A stretch of DNA of 64,000 nt from Symbiodinium natans (Eukaryota > Sar > Dinophyceae > Suessiales > Symbiodiniaceae). Positions 1-12,971 of this stretch are shown here, one piece after another. Made by a program: the position numbers and the translations under genes. Numbering within the stretch: position 1 is the stretch's first letter; the number at the start of each line of letters is the position of its first letter. The notes below the pieces were generated by a model that did not search any database, was not told where the DNA came from, and saw nothing but the letters and a program-made list of their open reading frames with translations. The stretch lies in assembly GCA_905221605.1 (NCBI GenBank), contig CAJNDS010000332.1, positions 34,177 to 98,176 of the forward strand, read 5' to 3'.

Positions 1-1990
1 CCAGTAGCCACGCAGGATCGAAACCGCGTCTGATCGCTCAACCCCTCCCTGAGGCTCCAGGTCTTACTAAAATGAAGAACGAGACTCTTTCAAACCTTCG
101 CCGAGCCACAGCTTGTCCTGTGGTTCACGTGCACGGAACCCTCGACCTCGGTCAGCGCCCCTTGCCCCCCCGCCCCCTGTGGTTCCCGAAGACGTTTCCG
201 AGTAGCTTCTCTCGGGCTCGATGAGTGTTGGGTACACAGAGACGCAAAGACATGTTGAGATCCTGCACTAATGCGCAGCCGTTCCAAGTCAGAAGCCAAG
301 GATTTCAGCACGGAGGCCACGTCGCTGCGGTGCTTGTCCGAACACCGCCTCTGCTGAACCCCAGGCTAGATGCCGGAGATTGGTGAGCACGCCTAGTACT
401 GGCACCGGGTAGGTCAGGAAGGCCAGGAGAATTGCAAGAGGAATGGCAAGATTCCAAACTGGCCCGAGCAGTACTCAGTATGACCCACATGGAGCGTGGT
501 GGAAGCTGAGTAGGATTGCCAGACATTGGGAGCGCGCAATACAACTGTGGGAGCCTCTCATCTTTCCTGGCTTCCCTGTAGTGGTCCTGGGGATTCGCAA
601 CTTTTTGAGCGCTCTAGCCTAGCCGAGCCGATGGTATGATCCCACAATTCCCCTTGCTTGACCAGTCCCGTCCTGAAGGGCTTCCACTGTTTCCTGATCC
701 ATTCTGTCTCTGAACCTGACAGCGAGAGAGCGTCATTGTCTCCAAATGATCTGAAGGCGGCGCGAAAAAAAAAAACGAGCCGCGAGAAAGTGAGGAAGAA
801 AGTGGGGCCTTCGATACTGGCTCTTCTGCTCGGTCTCGAGGGCCAGATGGCACTCGAAGAGCTGGCACAGAGCGAAAGGCAAAAAAACTTTGCTTTTCTA
901 GCGCCCTGCGAGCCTCTGAGCCTCTGCGCAAAGACGAAAAGAGAGTGCAGCAATATCAGCAAATATCAGCAAATATCGGCCTGAGTAAGCGCATCTGAAG
1001 GCACCACGGGCACCTTTCTCAGCGCCTCCCGGGGATGGCTTCACAGTTCACCATGGAAGTTCATTTGAAGAGTCTTGCGACTCGTGTCGTCTGCAAGGCA
1101 CTCAAGAGATGCGTTTGGCGCGCTTCCTTGCAGACCCAGCCTTCAGCAAAATCTCAAAGATGTCCTCACAACACACTCCCCCACAGCTCTCTTGGAGTCG
1201 GCTCTGTCGGGGCCCTTTTCATCCCCTTTTTACCCAGGCAGCCATACATCCCCTCCCGCTTCAAAACTCAGAACCTGCCCCCGAAACATCCGATGCGATG
1301 GCTCTGACTTGGAGCAGATCTGCAGCTGCGCGGCTGGATTGAAATGCTCCAATACGCACAGCGCCCAGGTGATCTCGCACAGATCCTTCGGCTATTGCAA
1401 CATGTATGGGCGTTGCCATATTCGACGGGTCATCCCTTCATCAGGCCCACACCACAAAGCCTAACAGGAAGCCTTGTGACAAGACAAGGAGTATCCAGGT
1501 CAGGCTCATTCGAAACATGTCGCCCCCTTCACGCCTGGAATCGCCCCCTTCAAAGTTCTGTGGCTTCGATTCAAATGACGAGAGCAAGGGGGGCGAACAG
1601 GAAGCGAACCTGGTTCCTTATGTTGTTCCTTGCTCTTCATACGACACAAAACTACTCCTGGACTACATTCGTAAGCAGATGAGTGAAGTAAAGATATGAG
1701 GGAGTAAGGCACCAATGACTCACCCATGTGCCTGCCATCCCAAAAGAGATCCAGAGAGCCTCTTTCAAACCTCAAACCTCGACTCGAACTTGCACCATAA
1801 CCATCGCCTCGGCGCGGAAGCTGACGCCTCCTTTCACTCGGCTGACAACCTCCAACGTTCGCAACACTTGACTAAAGCAAGCGCAAGCCAAAGCGCAGGG
1901 CAAACTGATGGCCTCGTCTCCCACCGCTCTGCACAGACCCTGGTGCTGGACCTTGGACGGCACAACTTAGCGCAGCTTGGCCGCCTTGTC
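1..1990. other. No gene supported
   Basis: I see no convincing coding exon, RNA gene or repeat array here. Open frames are short, overlap on several strands and show no recognisable motif. Given the density of minus-strand exons further right, short unrecognised exons are possible. Confidence 0.4.
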
Positions 1991-1999
1991 GCACATCTG

Positions 2000-2400
2000 T
2001 GAGATGTGCATCAACTGGAAGGCAGCACACAGCCCTCTTGGAGGAAGACGTTGCATTTCGCAAACGACCGCAACACGCGGATAATGTCAACTGGCCGCAA
2101 CTCCTGCACCAAAAACAAAGATCGGTGTTCTGCCAGATTTGCCAGCTCCAACAGTCACTGACCCACGACGTGACGATGCAAGGGCAAGGACAAGGCAAGC
2201 CTTTGTCCGTGAAGAGAGGAATGTTGCAGCTGCATTGAAGAGGTCTGTGTGCACCTTTCGCCAAGGAATCCGTGGATCCGCAGGCACAGTGCTTCGAGAA
2301 ATGCGAGTCTAGCTTTGGAGGACCAGACAGGAACTGAAGCCACTGAAGCCCAGGCCAGCCGCATCTCGGACAGGATAGCAAGCAAGGCGGTTAGCTGAAC
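2000..2400 (-). CDS. Candidate exons of a helical-repeat (HPR/RAP-like) organellar RNA protein
   Basis: Two minus-strand stretches, about 2265-2400 and 2005-2120, read as amphipathic helices. The first contains ALLAILSEMRLAWASVA, then LAFLEALCLRIHGF. The second contains ELRPVDIIRVLRSFAKCNV. Repeated leucine/alanine helices ending in a short 'L-x-x-F/L-A-K' pattern are typical of heptatricopeptide/FASTK-RAP-type proteins, which are numerous in alveolates and act on organellar RNA. Seen: helix-like composition and consistent strand. Inferred: family. No start, stop or RAP domain was found, so this is a fragment call and could be another alpha-solenoid protein. Confidence 0.33.
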
Positions 2401-3296
2401 CTGGGAATTGCACGCTCACGCCATCTTGATCGTATCTGCAGCTCTGATGGCAGCTCTTGGGGAACGCAGGGAAATTAGAGAAACGAGGTGAAACCGCTGG
2501 ATCTCTCCCAACACCGGCACCTACATGAAAGCCAACTCGCGGCACTTTTCCCCCGGAAAACAACGGAAAATCGAACACCCAGAACACGCACACACACAAT
2601 TCAGGCACTACCCGGAGGCCCCAGAGCCCTTGGGCCCAGCACCGGTGCGAAGCTGCTGTGCCGAGCCAAAGCCGCGCGGCCTCTCAGCGATGGCTCTGCA
2701 TCTGGAATCCCCGCTGCGGCGCAACCCACATCAAAAAAGGAAAGGACCCGGCCGACTGATGCAAAGAACTTGTGCTCCGAGAAACCTACGGACCTGCGCA
2801 GGAAGGTGATGCGGAGCATGCGGGATCTCCATCGCGCTGCAAAAAGCATCTGACTGCTGCAGCTGTGGACAAAGATTATTGGAAAACTCCCACAATACGC
2901 ACGCGCCATCCTCTCTTGTAAAGGCTCCAAAAAGAGTGCCGGAGTCACACAAAAGCCGCGAGGCAGCTGTTGAGCTCGTGTGGCCTCCGCAAGTTTGTTT
3001 CAGAGCTGGAAGGTGCAGGCAACTAATGGCAAAGCTGATCCCCTTGTGCTCTTCCGTTGTCTAAGGTCACGGCGCAAATGTCATGAGACGTGAGGACATC
3101 TCGTTTGCCGCTGCTGTGAAAAAGACCTCCACTGCGCCAAAACGAGCACCAGGGTCTCAAAGGCGCTCTTGAGCCTCTTGAGCATACATGTCGTGGGCCT
3201 TGGAGAGCTGAGCGAAGAGTGGCGCCCGTCTTCTCTTGGGGTCTGCTGACCTGACTCCATTTTTCGTGAAAAGCTTTCGAGCGCCCAGGATCTACC

Positions 3297-3357
3297 ACAA
3301 CATGCCACGACATACCATAACATACCACAACATACCACGACATACCACGACACACCG
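3297..3357. repeat. Decamer microsatellite (CATACCACRA)n
   Basis: About six imperfect copies of a 10-bp unit with the core CATACCAC. The same decamer occurs in reverse complement at about 16718-16752. It explains a spurious low-complexity open frame rich in W, Y, V and M on the minus strand. Confidence 0.85.
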
Positions 3358-3979
3358 CACGCGCTCTGAGGAGCCCGCCATGCAGCGACAGTGCTGCAGG
3401 CTGTAGTGAACTGGCCGAAACGCAACTTGCTTCTTTGACTGAAGCGATGTCCCAGCAGAAGGGCCGCCGACAACGCTTGACCCGTCTTTCCTACAGTCGG
3501 CCCACCATCCCATTGCTCTCACGATCACAGGCCTGCATGCTCGTCAGCTCGCGCAGGCGCGAGCCAAGCAAGCGGCAGAGTTCAGCCAAGAAGTCACCGC
3601 CCTGGTGGTCGCGAAGCCTGCAATCATTTTGTGTCAGCCCAAGCAAAGGAAAAAAACTAGAATCACACTGGTTGGCTGGAGCTCTAAGTGCCCGCGCCGC
3701 GAATTCGCGCATGTGAATCGGAAACGCTTAGCAAATCCCGTATGACTTGCATGAAGGCCCTGAACCCCAAACCCTAAACCCGTCCGATCTTGAGCACCTG
3801 ATGACCTTGTTTGCTCCGGATCTAAGCCAATGACGCTGGAGCTGTGTCCATCTTCTGACAAAGATCTGAACATTGCTGCGCCGTGAAGGACGGAAACCTT
3901 CCAGAGGCACAGTTGAATTCATCGTGGGATGTTCGTGGGGGCTTTCAGATGCTTTCATCATCGTACCTGGCCTGATCAG

Positions 3980-4056
3980 GACCTCTCGGGCCACCTGGTC
4001 CAGGGACTCCGAGTCTGCGGCCGCCTGCGCTCGCGACAGGAGGGCCTCAGCGCAGC
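3980..4056 (-). CDS. Candidate exon, unknown protein
   Basis: The minus strand reads ALLSRAQAAADSESLDQVA followed by REVL, an alanine- and leucine-rich, helix-forming and coding-like segment on the same strand as the neighbouring genes. No family is recognised and no splice sites were fixed. Confidence 0.28.
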
Positions 4057-4626
4057 GCAAAAAACAGCTGAAGCGAAACCGAGAGAAAAAAAACAAAAGA
4101 TGCGAAGCGCGGTGGTGCTGCTGCACGCCTAGGCCTAGTCCGTCCAATTCAGGTTCTGGATAGGCCGATAGGGGGCGAGGCTTATCAGTTCCTGTTGCAG
4201 ATGCTTGTCCGGGGACTGCTCGAAAGCCCAGCACGGAGAGCTGGGTTTGTGCGAAATTGGTGACATGTGACTGCGCAGCGGCAGCGGAGGTGGCGTTTCA
4301 GGAGACAAACATGCACTAGTGCTGCATTGAGACGCCTCGCTGAAATTCAGCTATCCCTGCCCCTTGCGGGAGCACGGTAGCGCAGAGGAACAGAGCTAGA
4401 CTTTCGTGACCTGGCCTCGAACTGAAAGTCCGCCTGGGTCCGCATGTCATCTCCCCCAACCTGAAGAAAGCTAACACGAATCTGAAAACCCGAAACGCCT
4501 GAAACCTCTCTAGCATCTCAGAGATTGGAGCGTTGGACACAACCATGCGCTTTTCACAGGCACTGCTGTGGCCTCAGGTCCTGCTCCAGGGAACACGGCC
4601 TGCGCGGCTCAGACAGAAAGAGACGG

Positions 4627-4700
4627 AGCGAGAGAGAGAGAGAGAGAGAGAGATAGATAGATAGAGGAAGAGGAAGAGGACGAGAAAGAGAAGAAAAAAA
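4627..4700. repeat. (GA)n/(GATA)n microsatellite
   Basis: A pure GA tract is followed by four GATA units and then purine-rich GAAGAG repeats. Confidence 0.9.
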
Positions 4701-5236
4701 GAACAAAGAGGAAATGAGAGAGGGAAAAGTCGAGCACTCACGGCAATTCTGCATGTCTCTGCAAGCCTTGCAGGCCGAGAAGTGACCCCAAACACACGGA
4801 GCAACGGGGCCTTCGGCGGTCCACCAGAGCGCGGCATCTGCGCCTCCAGCACTCACTCAGGTATCTTTTCGCGCCCAACATCCAGCATTTGCATGGAATG
4901 ACAATAGTAACAGTAGCCATAGGAACAGTAGCGGTAATACAGATAGAAATGATCATTGCAACAATAAGAATGGTAATACGAAGAAGAATCTCAGATTGGC
5001 GTTTCAATTGTGGTGCCTTTTGCGAGTCTGCGCTACCAGCGCGGGCCTGCAGCTGCACGGACTGCTTGGTTTCGCTCACGTTGCCCTGCAGACAGACACT
5101 TTAGGATCTGTATATGTATAGAATACAGATCAAGATATGCCTGTACATGTACACCTAGATGAGGATACTTATAGTAGGAGATACATATATGCATAGATAG
5201 ATCTAGCACATGATCTGCTAGAAGACGGATCTGAAA

Positions 5237-5329
5237 AGTCTGTCTCTTCTCCTTGCGCTGCCTGCAGCCGCTCCAGCATTTTTTGCACGGAGTCGGCGTC
5301 TTTCTTCGTCTGCGGCATCTCATCCTGGA
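5237..5329 (-). CDS. Candidate exon with coiled-coil character
   Basis: The minus strand reads QDEMPQTKKDADSVQKMLER, then LQAAQGEE and an acidic end: a charged, heptad-like helix with no stop codons. Strand and composition fit a real exon of an unidentified minus-strand gene. A pyrimidine-containing tract lies upstream of the reading start. Function not recognised. Confidence 0.33.
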
Positions 5330-5764
5330 ACATGCGGAAAGGACTGTTGCCGCGACCTTCTCTGAATCTGCCTGTTTTGAATTGAGGCGAGAACTAATAC
5401 CTTTTCTTTTCACAACAGAAACGAATCTAAGAGTTCCTGTGCATGCAACAAATATCTGAGCGCGAGACATCGAAGACCCCTGGTCGGAGAAAGCCCTTCA
5501 ATGTCAATTCCGGCCTTGGTGCGTTAATGTGCGATTTGCCGGTGCGCCGGTGCAGTCATCTGCAACCAAAAAACATATCTACGGAAGGGTGGCTTGTCGC
5601 AGCTTCATCGAAAAACCTCACTCCATCCCATCGAAGGAGGTGGTGTTGCTTGCATCGATTCAGCCAAACATAGAGAAAGATTCGGCCCGCCTGGCGGAGC
5701 ATCGTTCTACGTCTTTTTTAACCCTAAAAGGCATCTTTAAAAAGCCACCATTGCCGCACCCATG

Positions 5765-5885
5765 ATTGGCTACTCTCCGCTGCTCCCCTGAGATGGCCCT
5801 TTTAAGAAGATTCTGTGCCTCGGAAAGCAGCCTGAGGAGAGAACTCTGAGAGAAGGCGGAGAGAACGGCTCGCTCTGACTCCCCC
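5765..5885 (-). CDS. Candidate exon, unknown protein
   Basis: The minus strand encodes AVLSAFSQSSLLRLLSEA followed by QNLLKRAISGEQ, a leucine-rich amphipathic helix. It may belong to the same gene as the exon at 5237-5329. No family recognised. Confidence 0.28.
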
Positions 5886-6257
5886 ATTCCAGCTTCTCGG
5901 CTCCCGACATCCTTCTCTGAGAGGTGCCGAATGTCATGGGCTGCGCACTGCCAGGTGTGACCTGAACAGCAGGAGCTCATCAGACAGTTCGTCAGAAATG
6001 TCGTCAGAAATTGTCAGAGGCTTTGTCAGGCATGTCGTCTCACATTTCAAGTGCTCTGTGCTCTCTTACACAGAAACAAAGGGAGACAGAGGGAAACAGA
6101 GGAGGAGGAGGAGGACAATTTGAGTGGAAAGTAGGAACCAGGCAGTTGGTGGAGGCGGCGCCTGGGCGAGACCAACACCAGAAGATCACCCCACAAATGC
6201 ACCCTGTACATATATGCACGGGTCTTTTTAAGGTACATATCAGCTACACACAAGGAA

Positions 6258-6302
6258 TATATATATATATATATACATATATACATATATATATATACAT
6301 AT
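6258..6302. repeat. (TA)n/(TACATA)n microsatellite
   Basis: An alternating TA tract with interspersed ACATA units; it produces spurious IYIYIY frames. Confidence 0.9.
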
Positions 6303-6309
6303 CATATGC

Positions 6310-7400
6310 AATATATGAGAATACGTGTTTGCAGTCGCAGGTTCTGTGCAATGCTTTACATCCTGCAGAGAACAGCACTAAGAACAGTACACGGATGTAT
6401 GAATACGGCACATACAGTACAAGAGCGCCGCTTGGAACAGTTGAAGCACGTTGCTAAGTTCGCTGCCGGTATTGGCATGCCCCTGTCGCCCCTGGCAACG
6501 CAGCAAGAGAGCATGATTCACATGAGCACCAGAGCGCCCGACTATTGCATTCCTGCGGAACCTGAAGCCTCAGCACCGGGCCCGCCCAGCAGGGCTGTAC
6601 CCGGCAAGCCCAGGATGGCGCGCACCTCTCCAAGTGCAACGAAGCAGCAAGGACGCAATGAAGCACTGACGGGAGGCGCCAACACACCGGCGTTGGCCGT
6701 CCAGGGCGCGGGGCTTTCTACGAGATGGGCTTGGGGTAGAGTTCCACACGGCATCAAGCGGCAAGCAGAAGAGCCCATGCTTGGGCCTATTATTGGCTTG
6801 CTGCTTGCATAGTCTTGCCCTGCCTCTGCGACTGCCCGCTCCTCCAGAGTTCCCTCAGAGAAAGGTTCATGTTCATGGCTGCGGTTTGGGCAATATGCAG
6901 GCGAGTTTGTGGCGTCTGGTCAAGGAGTCTACAACTCACGACTGGAAAGTCCAGGCTCCCGGCTGGGCCGAAGGCGATCTGCGTCGAGAAGGGAAGCTCG
7001 CCAGGCGGAAAGTCGGACCTGGGCTAAGCTCGAGTTCACTGCACTGGACATCCCAACTACGTGACAGACATTGATCAGCTCCAGTGGCACGGCACCACAG
7101 CGTGATGATGCAAAGGACGTGGCGCACCGTCCACTTCCATAGACTGCCCATCGTTCTGGGACCTGGGTGGGCCAGCTTTGGGAGCCCCGCGAGGGTGTGC
7201 TCGTCTGAGCACATCCAAGGCAGTCCAAAGACCACATGCGCTCTCTCTCTCTCTCAATCCAGGTGTCTTTGGCTCTTTGTTGCTATGACTGTACCGTGGG
7301 GTCGTTAGCTTTGTAACACAACCAGTGTCCTGATATACGAAGCCACGCGAAGTTGTTATGCCAGGGTACGAGAGCTTTTGGCGCCATGCTGGCAAACTTC
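6310..7400. other. No gene supported
   Basis: Several short frames overlap on both strands without domain motifs. A (CT)n run lies near 7240-7256. Nothing further can be supported. Confidence 0.4.
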
Positions 7401-7403
7401 GCA

Positions 7404-7447
7404 GCCCTCTGCGGCCCTCTGCGGCCCTCTGCGGCCCTCTGCGGCCC
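7404..7447. repeat. 10-bp tandem repeat (GCGGCCCTCT)n
   Basis: Four exact copies of a decamer. They abut a minus-strand coding-like stretch (about 7450-7545, reading RLADRAQAGDIEEPSGAA), so the repeat may lie within or at the edge of an exon. Confidence 0.85.
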
Positions 7448-7879
7448 CCGACGGCTCCTCGATGTCGCCGGCCTGCGCCCGGTCGGCGAGCCGCTGCAGC
7501 GCCTTTAGCGGCTTTAGCGTGTGTTTTGAATCGACCACGGGCCACACCAACTCGCTTTCGTGCCCTCTTAACTGTCCAGGTGGTCGTGAGGTGGTCGTGG
7601 TTGCTGCTGGTGCTGCAGACCGATGCGCAGCAGTTTGGGCAATGCGGGCTTGGTTGAGATCACAGGCTGAGTTTACATGCTTGGCAAGTGGTATGTGCCC
7701 ATCTGTGCCTTCCAGGAGGGGGGGGGGGCAATTTAGCCTCAGGAACGAGCCCCAGGTTGACCAACATCCAGCAAGAGCTCAGCTCTTTTTGCACCGTGAT
7801 CTCGCAGTCGCACAGAGCTCCACAGGTGAGCTGACAGAGCCTCGCTAAGGTCAAGCGGAGCTCAAGCCAACGTGGACTT

Positions 7880-10800
7880 GAAGCCCGTCTCAAGCTCAGC
7901 TCTGTCCAAGTTTCGGCCGATGAAGATCAACCTTGGAGTCTTGGAGCCGAAAGAAGATGCCAAGGGGGGGGGGGGGGGGGGGGGGGAAGTTTCCGCGGAG
8001 GCTCCTTGCCTCCATCTTGCTTCGCTGGCTCACCCCTTTGCGCATTGGGGTTAGATTCGGGAGGTCTGGGTAAGGGCTTCAGGTCAGGCTTCCGGTTATG
8101 CCCCCCCACATGTCCCCTGAAAGCCTCATGCCTCCCGCGTCTTTGTGATTCAGGATTCGGCTTCGGGGTTTAGTGCATGTGCGGTCTCGGGCCTGACAAG
8201 GCTTGTGGGGCAGGGCAAAGGCATCCGATGCCGGACGTACATGGATGCGTGTGGGACACGGAAGCATACATGGCTTGCAGCGAGGACAAGGTAGAACCCA
8301 AATGTCTAAACGTGACCCCTATGACCTAACTGATCACTTCAGAGGCAACGATAAGAAGAAGAACAACAATAATTGCATTACTAAACAATGAGCGCCATGC
8401 TTTTGGCGCGACTGCTCTCGCTGAGCGGCCGGTTCACGCGCTCGCCCGATGGCCAGGGATCTTGGGGCTGGCCACCGAAGATCCTGGGAGCACTTCAAAG
8501 CAAGATTTAAGCCTCCCTTTGGCAGCTGAGCAAGTCACACAAGGCAGTGCTCCGAGTGCGCCGAGGGGCATATGAATGCCTTGGAACACGAACTTGTGGT
8601 CACTGCCTTTGACCTCAAAGGGAGGCCACACATTTCAGGCCCTCTCTCTCAGAACGGGGGAGTCTGTGATTATGACCCCTCCTTAGGAAGAGTTCACACT
8701 GACAGTAGTCCCCAAGGTAAATTGAATTACGGAAATGTTGGCGTGTGATTCACTTTTGTTGCATTTTCTGTTGGTTTTCCCCTCGTGCTTTTGGGTTCGG
8801 TTTGCCTGCTGTCTTATATGGTGCGTTGTAATGCTTATCCGTTTAAGGCCGAGAAGCCGCCAGGACGCCCTTCGTGCGGAAGATGTCAGTGCCACGTTCC
8901 GTCAACAGCTTCGCTATCCAAGCGTTGAGCCCTGAGACATACAGTGCGGGTGCAGCTGCGTGAGATGGATGTCCCCTACACTAGCTGGTGCCATCTGGCA
9001 CTCTGGTAACCCTGGTGACTCTGGCGACTCTGGTGACTCTGGTGGCTCTGGGGCTCTTGGTGCTCTTTTCCAGACGTTTTTGTTGGCTTTTGTGCTGTCA
9101 TGTGGCGAGCTTGGTCACACTCACCCGGACATTCAATGCCCACCTGAGGCAACGGAAGCATTCACACTAACCAAGTCATCACAGGAAAAGTCACTGACCC
9201 GTCGCCAGATGCCGCCAAGAGGCCGAGCTCACGGTCTGGTCATGTTGGTGTTCCTGCTCATCTCTCAGAAATTCTGAGTCCGCCTGGCCAGTGCTTAGTA
9301 AAGAGTTGAAGGATTGGAGAGATGACAGGGCCCGCAAAAAGGCAATGGAAGCCGGAGCGGGAAGCCTTTGAGGACCGCACCTCCAGCACGCGGTCCAGGG
9401 AGAAGCCCTTGATGCCAATGATCTCCGTCAAGTCAACCTTGGCATTCCTTGGAGACTGCAGAGAGCAAAACATCGTCGTTGTCACAGCCCAAAAAAGCTG
9501 TTGTGCGAAGCGCATCGCATGTCCCGTGTCCCAGCGGCTGCGTGTAGATGATGGGCACCAAGCGGTTGATGGCCCTGATCTCGTCGGTTAACACCTTCAC
9601 CTCTTCGGAACTTACCAAGTCTGTCTTGTTGATGATGATTCGGTCGGCAAAGGCGACCTGGCAAACACAGCAGTTTGTTTCAGAGGATGCCGTCTCTACA
9701 GGCGGATGTCCACATGCAAAGAGAGTTGATACTTACATGCACGCGAGCCAGTTTTCAAGGGGCCTGCTCCACAGCTTCGTTCTCGACACCCTCGGGTTTC
9801 TCCTGTGCAGTGCCCGTTCGCTTGCTTATTCGCTTGACTCCGAGGCTCTTTCTGCTCTTTCTGGTGCCTCTCGGAGGTGCTGCAGGGCATGCTTGGCCTG
9901 GCACGGCGTGATGCGCCAATGGGTAGTGCTGTGCCCAAAAAGACACCCGACTCACCATCCTGTGGCTCTGGCGTCGATCATGGTGATGATGCCATCCTGC
10001 TAGGTCTCTCGCAGGAGTGGGCGCAGAGCGGGGCAGGGCCGAAGCCTATTTCTGGGGCATGAACTTTGACATGCACACACACATAGACACAGAGAGATTG
10101 CTTTAAGCACTTCGCTGGCAGATATGGTGGGGACTACTGGCAAGAAAAAAGAAAAAAAGGAAAGCCGTCAGTTCCCTGCTGCACCCTTGCATGCAAAGCT
10201 CTCTAAGCCGTCCGAACAAAGCGCAAGTCGGGCTTGAGAGAATTTCGATTGATGTGCCGATAAACCGGCATGTGCATGCCACTTTGCCGTAAACAAGCGT
10301 GATTTCTTCTTGTGAGAACAGCCTGCGAGCACAACCTGGCTGAGATGCTCCTTCACGTAATCCACTACTCATGTGGGTTGTACTGTCACATGAACATACT
10401 GCATCACAGGCAGGCTGCACTGTGATCAGTCTCATAGGTTGCGCGAACCAGAAATGCTGTGCCCCCCTGATGGTAGGTTGTATGTTTTTTGAAAAGAACG
10501 CGATTGAAACACAAGCCAAGCATGAAAGACTCCATGTGCACATACACTAGGGCACTACACACATACACCCCGAAGGCGCACAAGGCAGGTCCAGCAGCAT
10601 CTTCGACTGGATCACCTGAAGCAAAGACTCGTTACTTGCTGTTTTTGGGTGCCCCTGGCTTTGTCAGGCTATCGGCGTCATCTGCGAAGAAGGTCTGCGC
10701 CACTGGCGCTGGGTCGGCAAGGCCGGTGGTCTCCTGAGCACCCCGAACATCGTGCTAATGCCCCATGAAGGCCATGGGAACAGCAAGAAGCACAATCTTA

Positions 10801-11549
10801 GAGAGCAGGATCCAAATTGAGATCGAGGCACGATAATCACCCCGTCCAGCTTCGTGCCTTCCAACGACGTCTTCTTCAAGATGCTCCTGACAAAAACAGA
10901 TACATGGCTGCAGAGCGTCTCGAGAAAAAGAAGAGCAAAAGAAGAGAAAAAGCGCCCGCGCACAGCCCGAGCGGGTCTGTCCTGAGGCCTTGAATCAGAT
11001 CACCCCGCACCTGAGCCAACGGTGAGCGACCAAAGCTCTGAAGGACAACGTTGTCTTGGCACCCTTTCAAACCCTTCAACACCCTTCATCCCAGGCGCCG
11101 TGCAGCAAATGCAGCCTGGGCCGTCAACAAAACCGTTGTTGCAGCAGTAGGAAATGATGAAGTCGTGAGTTTTGACTTTAGTCGTAAGCTTCCGGCCGTT
11201 GTTCATCTCGATGATCTGCTCCGCACCTAGATCTTCCCTGCGTGCGATGAGCTTGTCATCAATACCGATCTCACCAAACTCATTCCTGGCAGGAGAGAAA
11301 TACAAGGCTGGCCAGCTTTCAGCACCCGCGGCACACAATCTAAAACAGATTCAAGTCTGCACAAGTCGAGGCTCTCAATAACCGCATACCGCTTGGTATG
11401 CGACTCCTGGGAATCTACAAAGAGTGCAAACATGTACACACCATCTGTTGACACGGCTTGGGTTCACTAAGGTGCAGCTGAAAGACTCTCAGGATGTGGT
11501 TCAACAAGGTAGTCTTGCCGGAGCCCAGGAAGCCTGAGTTGATGTGCGT
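7880..11549 (-). CDS. CobW/COG0523 G3E-family GTPase (multi-exon)
   Basis: G3E GTPases of the CobW/ZNG1/Nha3 group are GTP-dependent metallochaperones, often for zinc or cobalt. On the minus strand all family landmarks occur in the correct order: the P-loop GFLGSGKTTLLNHIL (11492-11549), NEFGEIGIDDKLI ending in EMNN (about 11197-11287), the metal-binding GCICCT (11099-11115), VRGDLIQGL (from 11010 down), ILKKTSLEGTKL (about 10832-10882), DGIITMIDARA (about 9955-9983), the G4 motif in RIIINKTDL followed by IRAINRLVPIIYTQ (about 9520-9657), and VDLTEIIGIKGFSLDRVLEV (about 9375-9443). The CobW_C exons are FEVKGSDHKFVFQGIHMP (about 8572-8625), PWPSGERVNR (about 8415-8458) and LIFIGRNLDRAELE (about 7880-7935). 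Several introns need GC or GA donors. The N-terminal exon and the last exon were not located. Family call is strong; substrate metal is unknown. Confidence 0.86.
7964..7986. repeat. Poly-G run (23 G)
   Basis: Twenty-three consecutive G lie just upstream (in the minus-strand sense) of a CobW_C exon, inside an intron. The length may be inexact because homopolymers are hard to sequence. Confidence 0.85.
11099..11115 (-). CDS. 17-nt microexon encoding the CxCC motif of the CobW-like GTPase
   Basis: The preceding exon ends at 11197 after EMNN plus the first base of a glycine codon. The next stretch that can supply GCICCT starts at 11115 directly after a CAG acceptor and ends at 11099, followed by GC. 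The following exon starts at 11010 after CAG with VRGDLIQGL. Joined, they restore the invariant E-M-N-N-G-C-I-C-C-T-x-R-G-D-L core of the family. The flanking introns are 81 nt (11116-11196) and 88 nt (11011-11098), both with GC donors and AG acceptors. The reading frame closes exactly. Confidence 0.75.
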
Positions 11550-11834
11550 GCGACTTGCTGAACGTGGGAAGACTAGAGCTTTACAGTATCTCATCACGCT
11601 CCGCATTATGCCATGTGCGGAATCTGAGGCAAGTTGCCTGTAAGGATGTGCACAGGCACCTGCCACAGAAACTTGCTTCGTTCCGCTCTCTGTAGGCCAC
11701 CCGCATGGTTTGATGCTACTTGTGTGCTACCAATGCCGTCGTCACAAACATAGTATGAACAATTCCCGGGGGTCGCCAAGACAATGTAACGTAGGGAGAA
11801 AGCCGACACCATGTACTAACTCACCCACAGCGTC

Positions 11835-12826
11835 GGTCAACTGTTTGCACCTTGTTCTGGGTCGCGGCCACCGCATCTTCTGCAATGCCTTCCTCCTTGA
11901 CAGACAGTGGTGACACACTCGCTGCATCGGCTAGAGCCACATAAGGCGTCCTGGTACTTTTGCAGCTTCTCACACTCAGCGAGGAGTTCCTTGACTCGCG
12001 TCTCCTGCGTGACTGCATGCATGAAGACCTCCGCTACTTTCACAACGAAAGAAGCAGACATGCGTAATAGAGACGCAAAGCATAAAATATGCCACAAGCA
12101 CCAACAGCGCACCCAAAAGTCAAGTCTGCGAACTTTTATTGCCAGTTTGGGCGAGTCCCCTCTTCCCAAGCGCCTTTGCCTTCGACCTGTTTGGGCAGTG
12201 CCCTGCCTCGGGCGCCAGCAATGCTGCCGCTCCAAGCTCCCCTGCAGCCCGCTTGAGTCCACCGAGCCCCATGAGGATGTCCGCTCGAGTGGCCCAAAGG
12301 CCGGCCAGGTCGACTGAGAAAGCGAGCGAAAGCAAGCATGGAACTTCGAGGCATCTCAATCACGTGTTCTATGTGAAAAACCGCCGCCTTTGGCACCCGC
12401 AGCCATGGATCCGGCGGCTTCCTGAGCCGGGTGAAGCTACGAGCATCCTGCGCAGCCCATTTTGCCATGTTTTACCGGGCGTCGGCCGCAAAGCGGGCAG
12501 GGTCTGTGAGCATCATGCCCTGCTGTTCCTCAAGCTGCGCAAAAGCTGACGGAGAAATCCCTCCACACGGCGAAACCAAGCACCCACAAAAATCTTGAGG
12601 CAAGCCGTTTCGTTTCCATCTTCGCCAAGAGAACCATGGAACGCCGGCACAATGAACACTGGGAAAGATACAGTGATGTGCGGGCCGCTTCAGACTGGAT
12701 GCAGGTCAAGCCACTGTGCCCGTCCCCGCCTGGCTGTTCTCGAAAGACTCCTCGCAGGACGTCTCTGAAAGCAGAAGTCACGGGTGCGACACGCAACACA
12801 AGCCATGGCGGCCCGCTGCTGTCAGT

Positions 12827-12867
<41 letters not shown>

Positions 12868-12920
12868 CGCTTAGCCCCCCCCAAGGGAGTTCCCCCTCTC
12901 TCTCTTTCTCACACTCTCTC

Positions 12921-12971
<51 letters not shown>

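Noticed and set aside
3023-3528. Minus-strand frames rich in W, Y, V and M
   Set aside because: Product of the CATACCACRA decamer repeat.
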